This document shows positions 49,985 through 60,250 of a stretch of DNA of 64,000 bases, piece after piece; the first letter of the stretch is position 1, and every line of letters begins with the position of its first letter. The notes under the pieces were generated by a model. It made no database searches. It was given only the letters and a program-made list of their open reading frames with translations, and was not told the DNA's origin. This DNA comes from Hawksworthiomyces lignivorus. Taxonomy: Eukaryota > Ascomycota > Sordariomycetes > Ophiostomatales > Ophiostomataceae. A program made the position numbers and the translations under genes. Where the stretch lies: NCBI GenBank assembly GCA_002917075.1, contig NTMA01000009.1:1-64000 (forward strand), in the 5' to 3' direction.

Positions 49985-50044
49985 CCTCATACAAGAATGA
50001 GGCTTGGCATAAAAAGTTGTATGAAGTTTACAACAAACTTCATA
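49985..50044. terminator. Inverted repeats after the lipase-GTPase gene
   Basis: Two hairpins lie 65-125 bp after the stop: CCTCAT / ATGAGG (49985-50002) and a perfect 10-bp stem TATGAAGTTT / AAACTTCATA with a 5-base loop (50020-50044). They could shape the transcript 3' end or be the trace of a mobile element. Eukaryotic termination does not require such hairpins, so the role is uncertain. Confidence 0.35.
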
Positions 50045-51180
50045 TAAAAATGAGGTTTTATGTTTATATAATACTACGTTTTTCTACCTAGACAGTCAAA
50101 TAACTAAGGTAACGATTTAGTCGTTACTGCTTGTCTGTATCCTGACCGCCAACGAAAATTGTGTTAGAGAATACAGTGAATTAGGTGAGAAAACATAGGC
50201 AATAGAGGTAGATTTCTAACGAAGGCTATCCGTCGTAAGATTACAAGACTGAACCTTAGGGTTCTAATAGAAAAAAACTGATGGAAATGCTCTAAGTTTA
50301 CCAAATAAAAACCCGGGCGAAGGAATAAAAACCTCTTAATGTTTAGGGGTTGGAAGCTGCCACGGAGCAGGTCATACCCACCCAGGTCGAGAATCTTCCA
50401 AGGACGTTTGCTTCAAGAGAAGCGAGAGCGCGGCTTATATGCTCACAGCAGTAGTATAAATTTAGTATAATAAAATAAAAAGGGTAAAAAAAAGAAATAT
50501 TTGAGTATTACAAAGAATCAAGCCGAGAAAGTCGTGAAAGGGGTACAATGGAAGAAAGGCAAAACAAGACATAGCTGCAGGGCATTTTAACGAGAAGAAG
50601 GAGCGGAGCTAGGGTATTCAATGCAATAGTCAAAGCGGTGTCGCAGGGGAGAGGAGAAATTGAAAATTTAGAAAAGGGAAGAAAAGGAAGATAAAAAGTC
50701 AAGAGTACAAGAAGAGACAACGGAAAGGAGCGCGGTATTTATATATGGTCGTCGACGAGGTTAAAAAGACACTAGCCAATAAGCAAGGCAGGATTCGCCC
50801 CATATTTCCTAATCGAGGAAGCCGCCAGTTTTGGACGGCGCAACAGCAGCTCCAGACTTCCAGAGAAAAATCCTGTGAGCCTCGACTTCAGGAATGCGCT
50901 ATGCTAGTAGAAATCCGTTGAAGCGTAGTCAGAAAGGATCGCATTAAACAATACTGCCTTGTGAAGCTTTACAACTGCTACTGAAACGAATTTGCGACCA
51001 TTATCTACTCAGAAACAGATACACGTTTTCCGGCAAAGATGGGCCGTGATTTACAAAAGAGTCGGTTCTTGGATTCGGCTGGCATGACACCTCCTGCCAA
51101 CTATGTCTGCTGGAGTGCCCAATGCTTTGTTCACAAACTTGCCTCCACCATCGTGAAAGATAACAAATCGACAAGACTCC
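50045..51180. other. Intergenic: convergent, AT-rich
   Basis: Between the ends of the lipase-GTPase and MFS genes. AT-rich with A-tracts. No gene or RNA was recognised. Confidence 0.4.
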
Positions 51181-52994
51181 TCAGGCTGCATTCGTCGCCG
51201 ACTGGGACGCTGAGAAATCGTTTCCACCTGCCTTTTCCGAGAACTCGGCGTGCTCGGAATCCGGCTTGCCCTGCCGGTTTTCGATGGCCACTCGCGTGTC
51301 CACATCCAGCGGGTACCGGCCGGACACCTTGACAGTGTCAAAGATCGACTTGGATTCCATAAACATGAGGTCGATCTCCTCGAGCGTGCAGCCGTTGGTC
51401 TCGGGGTAGAAGAAATAGATTACGGTCGCCGACACGGCGTTCATCACGGCGAAGACGATGAAGTATTTGTTGCCGATCTTGGTGAAGGCAATGGGACTGA
51501 CCTCGGCAATCAGGAAGCTGCACGTCGTATATATTAGGACTGAATCATACACTGTGAAGGAAGGAGAAAGATAAAGTAAGGTAGAGGAGCGGATATGGAT
51601 ACTCACTTGAACAACCAGCCGGTAGCCGTGGCCATGCCGCAGATGGGGATGCGAAGATCGTCGGGAGCAATCTCGGTGGCATACAGGAAGGGAATGCCCA
51701 GCCAGCCAATTGTGAAGAAGAACTTGAAGCTGTAGACGAAAAACACGGCGGACTTGAGGGCGGTGTTGTTGCTCGGGTCCGATGTCGTGCCGGCCAGGCA
51801 AGCCATAGAGATGCAACACAAGGCGGCGCCAAAGACCATGAGATTTCTCCGGCCAAAGCGGTCGACCGTGAACGAGCAGATAAACGCCGCGATCACAATC
51901 GCAATGGTCAGACAGCCCGAGAGGATGCCAGACATGTTGGCCGAGAAGTGCAGCTCCGCCTGGAAGATGGTGGTAGTGTAGTACACGACGGCGTTCGTGC
52001 CGTTGGCCTGCAGGAAAAACTGCACGCCGCACGCGAGGCCTGCAGAGAACAAGCTGTTAGCGGCGCCTCAGCAGGCAATGGGAAAATGAAACTGTCAATC
52101 TTACAAAGGCGGTGGAAAACGCGGCGTGGCCCCATCTCGAACAGCGACGAGAGCCTGGCCCGGCGGTCCACGTGCGAGGCTTGCTGGATGTCGAACACGG
52201 TCTGCTCCACGCTCTCCTCCTGGCCCGCCTCATGCCAGTCGGCGCGCACGCGCTCCAGAACGACGCGCGCCTCGGCCACGCGCTTCTTCTTGATGAGCCA
52301 GTGGGGGGACTCGGGTAGGAAAGCTATTACGACCGCCAGGGCGAGGACAAACACGAGCGGAACGGCCAGCGGCACGCGCCACGAGGCCGAGGCTGAGCCG
52401 CCCTTAACAAACGACATGCCATACTCGAGCCACAGCGCCACGACGCCTCCAAAGCCCGCAAACATGCCAAACGCCGATACGTGTGCGCCGCGCGACCGCG
52501 ACCGCGACAACTCGGCCTGCCAGGCCGACACGGTTGCGATGAGCGCACCGTTGCCAAGGCCCAGGACAATGCGCGACACGATGAGCTGGCCAAACGAAAA
52601 GCTGGTGGCCATCAGCACGTAGCCAATGCCCTGGACGAGGCTGGCCAGCCAGATCATCTTCCGGCGGCCCAGGACATCGCCCAGCGGCATGCAGAACAGG
52701 CCGCCAAACGCGCCGAACAGCGTATAGAGCGCGACTACCGTGCCTGTGGAACGAAGATAGTCAATAAGTGGATTCTCGAACTGGGTGAGGCTGGTGGACC
52801 GTACCTTCAATGGTGGACTTGTGTTCCTTGTCCTTGCCCACGGCCGTGATCGTGTTGATCTGTGGAAATACTGTATAGAACGACGGGAGCCGCACCAGGT
52901 TGCCAAATGCGGACTGGTTGTAGCCAAAGGTGGTGATAGCCAGCCCGGCGGCCGCCCAGACCGCCCAGGACAGCTGCTTTCCTTTCAGTGTCAT
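51181..52994 (-). CDS. MFS hexose-type transporter
   Basis: Four exons (52994-52805, 52743-52105, 52039-51607, 51517-51181) give 532 residues with the 12-helix layout of the sugar porter family. Signatures: TTFGYNQSAFGNLV in helix 1, MPLGDVLGRRKM, FLPESPHWLIKKKR before the central loop, FFLQANGTNAVVYYTTTIFQ in helix 7, VDRFGRRNLMVF and YFFYPETNGCTLEEIDLMF near the end. It probably moves a sugar or a related small organic solute across the plasma membrane; the family also contains transporters of other polyols and acids, so the substrate is open. Transcribed divergently from the cupin gene across a 478-bp shared promoter. Unlike the related copy at 36-38 kb, it is intact. Confidence 0.92.
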
Positions 52995-53010
52995 GATGTA
53001 ACCAGATTTA

Positions 53011-53076
53011 AAGTTCCGTGATTTGGATCTGGAAAGTTCCGTGATTTGGACCTGGAAAGTTCCGTGACTTGAGTCT
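53011..53076. repeat. 23-bp triplicated repeat just upstream of the MFS start
   Basis: The string AAGTTCCGTGA(T/C)TTG begins at 53011, 53034 and 53057, a regular 23-bp spacing, starting 17 bp upstream of the transporter ATG. The spacing of about two helical turns suits repeated protein contacts, or it is a 5' UTR duplication. Confidence 0.85.
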
Positions 53077-53244
53077 CGACCGAGCAAGGAATGCACGGGA
53101 AGGTAGGGCCGCTGCAACGTATTTTGTACTCATCTGTCTTACCGATCTCAGTTAGAGAACGCCATGGGGTTTTCCCCGTGGGGAGTGTGAGTGCGGAGAG
53201 AGGCTTCGCTCGATGCTGCCTTTTGCGATGCTGGGCAGCACCTC

Positions 53245-53281
53245 CGGACCGAGATCGAATTTTTCACGAACCATCGGACCG
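53245..53281. promoter_or_regulatory. Two CGGACCG palindromes in the MFS/cupin promoter
   Basis: CGGACCG occurs at 53245-53251 and 53275-53281, 30 bp apart start to start (about three helical turns), in the middle of the bidirectional promoter. They match the motif in the two following divergent promoters and before the Zn2Cys6 gene. Binding by that factor is inferred. Confidence 0.55.
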
Positions 53282-53472
53282 ATCACCTCCACTGCACGCG
53301 GTGTACAAAAAGACTCTAATAGCTAACGCCGCCTTCTTGGCTTGTGTAGAGGCCACAAGCTGCAACAGCCCATCACAAATTACGGCGCTAATTTACGACG
53401 CTACTAGTCCTCGCCCCAATTCAAGTCATCTTCTATTATTCTATTGCTCCCTCCTCCAACGTCTGTGGCGCC

Positions 53473-54018
53473 ATGTCGACGAACCCGCCGAGCATCCCGC
53501 GCCCAAAGCGCGTCGTCACGGGTCACGACGACAAGGGCCAGAGCGTCCTCGAGGTCGTGGACCAGGGCAAATGGACAGAGGTCCAAGGCGGCAAGGCCTT
53601 GTGGAACGTCATGTGGTCGACCACTACTTTTCCTATCAACACGGTGAAAGATGACGCCCTACAGCGCGAGAGGGACGAGAAGGTCATGTCCCTCTCCCTG
53701 CCCAACGGGACCGTCCTGCGCATGGTCGACCGCGCACCCGGCACGCAGTCGGCCATGCACCGGTCCCAGACGGTCGACTACGGTGTCGTCATCGAGGGCG
53801 AAATGGAGATGCTGCTAGACTCGGGCGAGTCGGTCGTCCTGCACCCGGGTGATGTCTGCGTCCAGCGCGGGACGCTGCATCAGTGGCGCAACAACACGAG
53901 CAAGTGGAACCGCATGCTCTTCGTGCTGATGGACGCCGAGCCGCTGAACGTGGGCGGCAAGATCTTGTCGGGGGAGTCGGGCTACGAGGGTGTCCAGGGG
54001 GTGGGCAGCCGCCTGTAA
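53473..54018 (+). CDS. Single-domain cupin with C-terminal SRL peroxisome signal
   Basis: A single exon of 181 residues. Residues ~85-170 form one cupin barrel: MHRSQTVDYGVVIEGEMEMLL (motif 1, with His96) and LHPGDVCVQRGTLHQWRN (motif 2, His124 and His136). Motif 1 has His then Gln and Asp/Tyr where many cupins have HxH and Glu, so the metal site would be unusual or the protein non-catalytic. Small cupins of this kind recur in fungal metabolic clusters, and one bacterial single cupin (Dke1) cleaves beta-diketones; I cite that only as a possible parallel. The last three residues SRL match a type-1 peroxisomal targeting signal. It shares a promoter with the MFS transporter. Confidence 0.85.
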   Translation: MSTNPPSIPRPKRVVTGHDDKGQSVLEVVDQGKWTEVQGGKALWNVMWSTTTFPINTVKDDALQRERDEKVMSLSLPNGTVLRMVDRAPGTQSAMHRSQTVDYGVVIEGEMEMLLDSGESVVLHPGDVCVQRGTLHQWRNNTSKWNRMLFVLMDAEPLNVGGKILSGESGYEGVQGVGSRL

Positions 54019-54395
54019 AATATTCTGATCAGTCGTGCAAGGCTCAAGCATCTAGGCCTAGAAAAAGACCAATAGATCGCTCCAAAATAGAGATCTAGCC
54101 CTTTGTTAAATTTCGAAATGCGGTCACCATCAAGGGTGAATTTCCATATTTCCGTTCAGGTCTTAACTGGCAATGAGAGTCTACCGACTGTAGCCGTAGT
54201 GTAATATCGTATTCAACGTTCGAGTTGGGAGATCATGCATGGTCCCCACACGATGGCGCCGAGAGGGGAAATGGCGTCTATATTTCCGGCAAAAACAAAT
54301 ATGGTACACTTACAAACAGACTTAAACATATTTAAATTTCAGAGGTTTTTATTAAGGAGTATATACTATTTTCGTGCTACAACTATATAACCAAT
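54019..54395. other. Intergenic: convergent spacer
   Basis: Convergent 3' flanks of the cupin and CocE-type genes, AT-rich. Nothing else is seen. Confidence 0.5.
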
Positions 54396-56102
54396 TTATT
54401 GCGGGATGACAGGAAGTAAGAAGTAGGAGTTCGTCTTGCCGCCTGTGTAGATGGTAGTTTTCCCGCCATAGATCTCCGGCTTACGATCTTCCGGGTGGGT
54501 GTGCAGAAACGGCCCTGCACCCTTCTCCCGCCAGTTGAGCGTGTTGTCCTTGAGCGCTTCCGCCCTTTGAAAGTCTCGCCCGGAAACACGGAGCGTGATG
54601 CGGTACCCGGCTGGCAAGGTGATGCTGGTCGGCCAGACCTCAATGTCCAGCTCATAAACCTTGTTCGGCTCGAGAGGCTGGATCTCGTCGTGGCTGTGGT
54701 AGGGGCGGTACGGCTTGGTCATGGCCTCGTCGAGCTTGCGGTGCGACGCCCGCAGCCAGCCCATGGACAGTGGCGTGTGCGGGTCCCACGCGCCCTGGAA
54801 CTCGACCTCGACGCTGTCGGGCGACCAAGCCTGGACGGTGAGGAAGAGGTCGGCGTCCGACGTGGACGACGACACGAACAGCTTGGCTGCCATGGGTCCC
54901 GTGAACTCGGTCTCAGCCGGCAGAGGCTCAGACTGAAAAAGAACCTCTTCGCTGGCCGCGTCGAACGTGATCGAGCCCTCGCGCGCCTCCGAGGCCGTCA
55001 GGGCCTTGTCCGCGGCCTGGAGGTGTACCTTGGTCCACTGCGTATTCGGCAGCGGCCACGCCGGCTCCTTGCGCTCCTCGCCGAGCTCTTTGTTGGGACG
55101 GCGTATGCGCAGCAGCACGGGCGGCTCCTCAGCCCACCCGTTGTCGACGCCGCGCAAGAAATAGTCGAAGAAGCGCTTCTGTAGCTGCACGGAGTGATCG
55201 AGGTAGAAGGCCACGTCGTGGCGACCCGGGTGCACCTCAAGCCACTTCTGCGTCGACGCGGCGCGGCTGAAGCCTTCAAAGTTGCCTCGGCCGTGCAGGC
55301 CGAACCCCCCCAGGTTGGCGGCGCTGAGAAGGGGCGTCTTGACGCGCGACCAGTCCGGCGTCCGGTCGCGGTACCAGTCGTCCAGTAACGGGCGTGTGCT
55401 GGGGTTCATGAGGGGGTCCACGCGGTTCGTCTTCAGCTGCTCTTCAGACAGTACCTCTGGCCCCGTGGCCTTTTCTTTGAGCCACGGGTCATCGGTGCCG
55501 CTGGGGTTGCCGTGCTGGGCGCTGATGACCTGCTTAGGGAACCAGGACTCGATGAACGCGTTGGAGAGGATGCCGCCGTGCCGGCACTGCTCGCGGTAGT
55601 AGTCCGAGCAGCCTTCCCAGGGGATCATGGCGGCCAGGTGGGGCGGCTGCAGTGCGGACACAAGCCACTGGTTGATCGCGTAGTAGGAAATGCCCAGCAG
55701 CCCGACCTTGCCGCTACACCACTTCTGCTCGGCCGCCCACTCGATGGCCTCGTAAAAGTCCTTGACCTCACGAGGGGAGAAGATGTCGATGACACCGGGG
55801 CTGCGGCCAGCGCCACGAGAGTCCACGCGAATTACAGCATAGTTCCATGCCGTCCAAATCTCGGGATCAACCGTCTCCCAAGCCATATAGGACTTGGTAG
55901 AGCCGCCAAGAATATCGGGGTAGCGCTCGAGCATCCATTTCCACTGGGCTGTGTAGCCGGTCTTGTACTCGACACCTTTGCCATACGGCCCCATGCTCAT
56001 GATGACCGGCGATGTGGATTGTTCGCCATCCGGTCTGAAAATATCGGCCTTGAGAACAAGGCCGTCAGAGACGGGGATGGAGACGTCTCGCTCGATGATC
56101 AT
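54396..56102 (-). CDS. CocE/NonD-type serine hydrolase (X-Pro dipeptidyl-peptidase S15 fold)
   Basis: A single exon of 568 residues. The N-terminal alpha/beta-hydrolase begins VPVSDG-like (RDVSIPVSDGLVLKADIFRP) and has WTAWNYAVIRVDSRGAGRSPG and the nucleophile elbow GKVGLLGISYYA (Ser139). A helical cap follows (MIPWEGCSDYYREQCRHGGI), then HPGRHDVAF. The C-terminal half is the jelly-roll domain of the family (FTGPMAAKLFVSSSTSDADLF onward). Members cleave cocaine, alpha-amino acid esters or other carboxylic esters and amides. No signal peptide, so probably intracellular. It is transcribed divergently from the acetoacetyl-CoA synthetase, which suggests that it frees an acid which the synthetase then activates; that link is inferred. 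Confidence 0.9.
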   Translation of the reverse strand: MIIERDVSIPVSDGLVLKADIFRPDGEQSTSPVIMSMGPYGKGVEYKTGYTAQWKWMLERYPDILGGSTKSYMAWETVDPEIWTAWNYAVIRVDSRGAGRSPGVIDIFSPREVKDFYEAIEWAAEQKWCSGKVGLLGISYYAINQWLVSALQPPHLAAMIPWEGCSDYYREQCRHGGILSNAFIESWFPKQVISAQHGNPSGTDDPWLKEKATGPEVLSEEQLKTNRVDPLMNPSTRPLLDDWYRDRTPDWSRVKTPLLSAANLGGFGLHGRGNFEGFSRAASTQKWLEVHPGRHDVAFYLDHSVQLQKRFFDYFLRGVDNGWAEEPPVLLRIRRPNKELGEERKEPAWPLPNTQWTKVHLQAADKALTASEAREGSITFDAASEEVLFQSEPLPAETEFTGPMAAKLFVSSSTSDADLFLTVQAWSPDSVEVEFQGAWDPHTPLSMGWLRASHRKLDEAMTKPYRPYHSHDEIQPLEPNKVYELDIEVWPTSITLPAGYRITLRVSGRDFQRAEALKDNTLNWREKGAGPFLHTHPEDRKPEIYGGKTTIYTGGKTNSYFLLPVIPQ

Positions 56103-56337
56103 ATCGAAAAAAGGATAATAGTCTGTGACTTAAGGAGAGGTTGAATTTGTGGCGAGGTGGTTTGTGGGCTGAAGTTGTGGGGTAGACCTTCCTCTGTCCG
56201 TCCCTGTGTGACCTGATATAATTCAGGGTCGGCCGGATTCAGGCCAGGATGTCGGTGATCTTCGGAGGGCAGGTTTTCCTCTGGGGAAATAAATCGCTAC
56301 ACTAATTGATCCCCACCATTTTCCACCTCCACACCAT

Positions 56338-56344
56338 CGGACCG
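56338..56344. promoter_or_regulatory. CGGACCG palindrome in the hydrolase/synthetase promoter
   Basis: Within TCGGACCGGT in the 434-bp bidirectional promoter, about midway between the two starts. It is the same inverted half-site motif as in the neighbouring divergent promoters. Confidence 0.5.
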
Positions 56345-56536
56345 GTCTCCACATTCCTTAGCTCGCCGGTTTACATACTTAGTTGCGCATTCAGTAACAC
56401 GCAATTACAACCAAGGCTTCATGAACTTGGAAGAGTGAGTGAGGTACCTAGCTGTGCGACAAGTGCTTCCCCCCCCCACCTGCGGACAAGCCATTTGTCA
56501 CCGTTTTCGCCAACAGTCGCCATCCAATCTACAGCC

Positions 56537-58787
56537 ATGTCAAGACAGGCCATGCCAGGCCAAGCCACAGGACAGGAGCTTCCACGGAAGCTGTGGGAGC
56601 ATCCCAGGCCAGCGGAGACAGCCATGTCCAAGTTCATGAAACAAGCAGGCGAGAGTGCAAAACAGTCTTTCACTGTAATACACCACTACGCTCTCACGTT
56701 GAGTTACGCATGCTTGCTGACAGACGCCGCAGGATTACCATGCCCTTTATAAATGGTCGATTGAACATCCGTCTGACTTCTGGCTGTCCACATTTGACTT
56801 TTTCCCCATTGTCTACTCGGGTGTAGTTCCCAACCCGGTAGTCGACGAGCAAGCACGGATTGATGCTGTCCCGAAGTGGTTCTCTGGCGTGAAGCTGAAC
56901 TTCGCAGAGAACATTCTGTTCACGGGAAACCGGTCTGGACGTCCCGTAGTGAGTCCCGGGAAGGAGGACAACAAGATTGCTTGCACGGAGGCGCGGGAAG
57001 ATGGTGCCCATACACCTCTTCAGATCACGTGGGCGCAGCTGCGCGAGCGAGTTGGCCGGCTGGAGCAGGCGATGAAGGCGCACGGCATCGGCAAAGGCGA
57101 TCGGGTTGCGGTCGTTGGTAGCGTCTCAGCCGACACGCTGACCGTCTTCCTGGCCACCACAGCCCTGGGTGGCATCTTTTCCAGCAACAGCACCGACCTG
57201 GGCCCGTCCGCCGTCCTCGATCGTTTGGTGCAAATCCAGCCCAGGCTGATCTTTGTGGACGACTGCGCCGTGTACAAGGGAGCAACAATCGACCTGCGGC
57301 CCAAGATTGCGGCCCTCGTCGCTGGCCTGAAGCACATTCCGGAGTTTCAGGGTGCAGTCGTTCAACCGCGGTTCCAAGCCGCCACGGACATTTCGTCTCT
57401 ACCCATGTGCCAGACCTGGGACACGTTTGTGTCCAAAGCACATTCGTCGAAGCTCGAATTCGAGCAGATGGACTTCTGCGACCCCATGGTCATCCTCTAC
57501 TCCTCGGGGACAACCGGCCAAGCCAAGTGTATCATGCATTCGGTGGGCGGAGTTGTACTGAGCGGTCACAAGGAGTCAACACTCCATCGCACAGTCGACC
57601 ACACCTCGGCGCAGCTGCAGTTCACAACCACCAGCTGGATGATGTACCTCAGCGCCGTCCAGCTGATGCTGACCGGCGCCCGCATTGTCATGTACGACGG
57701 ACACCCGTTCACGCCGGACACCACGAGCCTCCTGCGCTTGGTCGCGCAGGAAAAGGTCACCCACTTTGGCATCTCACCAAGATACCTCCAAACGCTGCAG
57801 TCCAACGGCATCGTGCCCAAGAAGCAGTTCGACCTGAGTCACCTCCAGGTTGTGACGAGCACGGGCATGGTGCTCTCGGAGGCGCTCTTCGAGTGGTTCT
57901 ACGACGTCGGCTTCCCGCCATCCGTGCTCCTGGCCAACATCTCCGGGGGCACCGACATCGTCGCCGCGTTCGGCACCTGCAATCCCGTCCTCCCGCTGTA
58001 CGTCGGCGGCTGCCAGTGCATCTCGCTGGGGATGGCGGTGGCCGCCTTTGACCCCAGCACCGAGGGTGGCGGGGGCGTCAAGGGGCGGCCGGTGCCCGAC
58101 GGCGACGCCGGCGAGCTCGTCTGCACGCGGCCGTTCCCTACGATGCCCGTGCGCTTCTGGGGCGACGCGGACGGCCGCCGCTACTTTAGCAGCTACTTTG
58201 AAAAATTCGAGGGCGTCTGGACGCACGGCGACTTCATCAGTTTCCACCCGCACACGAAGCAGGTCACGATGCTGGGCCGCGCCGACGGCGTCCTGAACCC
58301 GGGAGGCGTCCGCTTCGGCAGTGCGGAGATCTACAACGTCATCGATACCGAGTTCGCCGACAGCGTCGCTGACAGCATCTGCGTCGGCCAGCGGCGGCCA
58401 CAGGACCCGGACGAGCGGGTGATCTTATTTCTCCTAATGCAACCAGGAAAGGCGCTCACCACGGAGCTAGTCCAGCGCATTAAGCAGCGCATCCGCGTTC
58501 GCTGTTCGCCTCGGCATGTGCCCCGCTTCGTCTTCCAGACGCCAGAGATTCCGGTATGGTCTTACTTTCCTAACCATAATCAATAGAGATTCAAATTAAC
58601 CCGTGCTCAACAGATGACCCTAAACGGCAAAAAGGTAGAGCTGCCAGTCAAGAGCACCGTCTCTGGTAGGCGTGTCAAACCCTCAAGCTCTTTGGCAAAC
58701 CCGGGGTGTCTAGAGTTTTACTATACCTTTACCCGCGATGACGTACTAAAAGGAGAGAAGGAGCCTGGCCAGCGTGCGAAATTATAG
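56537..58787 (+). CDS. Acetoacetyl-CoA synthetase with C-terminal AKL peroxisome signal
   Basis: Three exons (56537-56674, 56733-58553, 58614-58787) give 710 residues. It is an acyl-adenylate-forming enzyme of the acetoacetate-CoA ligase type: the N-terminal cap (FWLSTFDFFPIVYSG, PKWFSGVKLNFAENIL) is shared with acetyl-CoA synthetases. The ATP loop is ILYSSGTTGQAKCIMHS, followed by SGGTDIVAAFGTCNP, typical of this subgroup, then GVWTHGDFISFHPHT and the C-terminal hinge GRADGVLNPGGVRFGSAEIY. The catalytic lysine segment is TLNGKKVELPVK in the last exon. It converts acetoacetate, or a related keto acid, plus CoA and ATP to the thioester. The last exon ends RAKL, and AKL fits a type-1 peroxisomal signal. 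Its partners are the divergent CocE-type hydrolase and the thiolase downstream. Confidence 0.92.
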
Positions 58788-59273
58788 AAGTAGCTTGTAT
58801 AGTTGACCATCACATAATCTCTTTTTTGTATTCTCTAGCTTCAGGTTCCATTGCTATTGCTCACTCCGCCTCATCCCGTATTCTAAGGGCTTCCATGTCG
58901 TGCTCGGTCTCCCATGTTCCTTTCAAGTCGTCGTTCTCGACAGGGCAGTACTTCAGATCCTCCCAGTCGCTTCTAGAGGGATTCCGTTTGCCTGGGTAGC
59001 CTGTAAACATGTTTCTACTGGCGGTTACGACCACGAAACCTTTGGCTAAGCCCCCAGAAGAACCGTTACGCGGTGTAAGATCAGACACAGGAGGACTGTA
59101 TTTTGATAATGTACATATATTGCGATTTTGTTATGCAGATGGTAAGGGCAGCTCTCGAATGACAAATAGTGGAACTCCTTTAATAAAGATATAAACCAAG
59201 GCTGTGATGACAGACACTCCCGCCAACGGTTTCAACGTTTTTCACTGTACGATGCAGTCGTGGTCCACGGACC
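58788..59273. other. Intergenic: convergent spacer with one doubtful small frame
   Basis: Between the ends of the synthetase and thioesterase genes. A 75-codon minus-strand frame (58861-59088, MSDLTPRNGSSGGLAKGF..) looks somewhat protein-like but matches no family I know and has no promoter space. It may be a relic. Confidence 0.35.
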
Positions 59274-59786
59274 TCAAAGCGCCGGCTTGGGGTCGTTGTT
59301 GACCTTGCCGTGCTCGCACAGCGCCGTGAGCTGGCCGTCGTCCTTCCGCCGCATCGTGCCCCGCAGCGTCGCCAGCGTCTTCCCGACCTGCACGACCTCG
59401 CACTCGACGAGTAGCTCCGTGCCCGCGGGCGCCGGCCGCAGATACGTTACGGCCAGCGACCGCGAGACGCCCATGTTCTGCCAAAAGCCCGGGTGACCAA
59501 CCAGAGCGAGGGGCAGCGTCGTTGCGAAGTCGAAGACAGACGCGACGCAGCCGCCGTGGAGGCTATGCATGCGGTTGCAGTGCTCCGGCTGGACGGTGAA
59601 GACAAAGGTGGCCGACACGGGCTGGTGGCCTTCCTCGGATGTTCTCACGAGGGAGAGGTGCGGAACAATGGCCGCCATCCAGTTGCCCGCGGGGTGGTTA
59701 CCCTTGTCGTCCCGGACGTCCCTCAGCCACCGCTGCACTCTTTCGTCTCGCGTGCCATCCGTTCCAGCCTCGGTGTTGCCCGCCAT
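59274..59786 (-). CDS. Hotdog-fold acyl-CoA thioesterase (4HBT/PaaI-like)
   Basis: A single exon of 170 residues, normal for the family. The hotdog core reads VSATFVFTVQPEHCNRMHSLHGGCVASVFDF, with the HGG turn and following Asp that form the active site of PaaI/ACOT13-type enzymes, then GVSRSLAVTYLRPAPAGTELLVECEVVQVGKTLATLRG. It hydrolyses an acyl-CoA to free acid and CoA. The C-terminus (KPAL) is not a clear peroxisomal signal. Head-to-head with the thiolase, it may release CoA from dead-end or excess intermediates of the same pathway. Confidence 0.9.
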   Translation of the reverse strand: MAGNTEAGTDGTRDERVQRWLRDVRDDKGNHPAGNWMAAIVPHLSLVRTSEEGHQPVSATFVFTVQPEHCNRMHSLHGGCVASVFDFATTLPLALVGHPGFWQNMGVSRSLAVTYLRPAPAGTELLVECEVVQVGKTLATLRGTMRRKDDGQLTALCEHGKVNNDPKPAL

Positions 59787-59923
59787 AGTGAATTCGTCCG
59801 CGCTGAGAGGGTTACTGATTTCGAGCTAAATGGAGCGCTACTGAAGAGGGGAAAGGCTCTGAACTTTTGGGCTAATAATATCTGTTGATCCTAGATCTCC
59901 TCTCCAATAGGTCAAGTGGAATG

Positions 59924-60120
59924 CCTCGGTGTAGCACTCTCGGGGTTGTGGGAGAGTGTGCCGCCCCCGGTTTGCTTTTATCCTCCACGCATTTGGATTG
60001 CAGAGAGGATTAGCAACATAGCGGTCCTTGCCTCGGTCCGTCGTGTGTTGGAGGGCGTCATGGGGCTACGGAGTTGTCGCTAATCCTTTCGGGTTTAACA
60101 ACTACAGGGGGGTCGGTCCG
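59924..60120. promoter_or_regulatory. CGGTCCG palindromes and CCTCGG boxes in the thioesterase/thiolase promoter
   Basis: CGGTCCG lies at 60034-60040 and 60114-60120, 80 bp apart. CCTCGG, the published core for the fatty-acid regulators FarA/FarB of Aspergillus, lies at 59924-59929 and 60031-60036, the second overlapping the first palindrome. Both factors acting here is an inference. Confidence 0.5.
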
Positions 60121-60250
60121 GTGGGAATGAGCGATGGTTCGCTAAACGCCACAATAGCGAATCCTTCCCTCTAGCTGGCCCGACACTTTCACACGACTGC
60201 ACCTCATTTGTTTTCTCGTGATCTCATATTGCTTATAAGACTATTGCATC

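Noticed and set aside
58861..59088. 75-codon frame between two convergent genes
   Set aside because: No family resemblance, no intron or promoter support; kept only as a doubtful relic in the intergenic entry.
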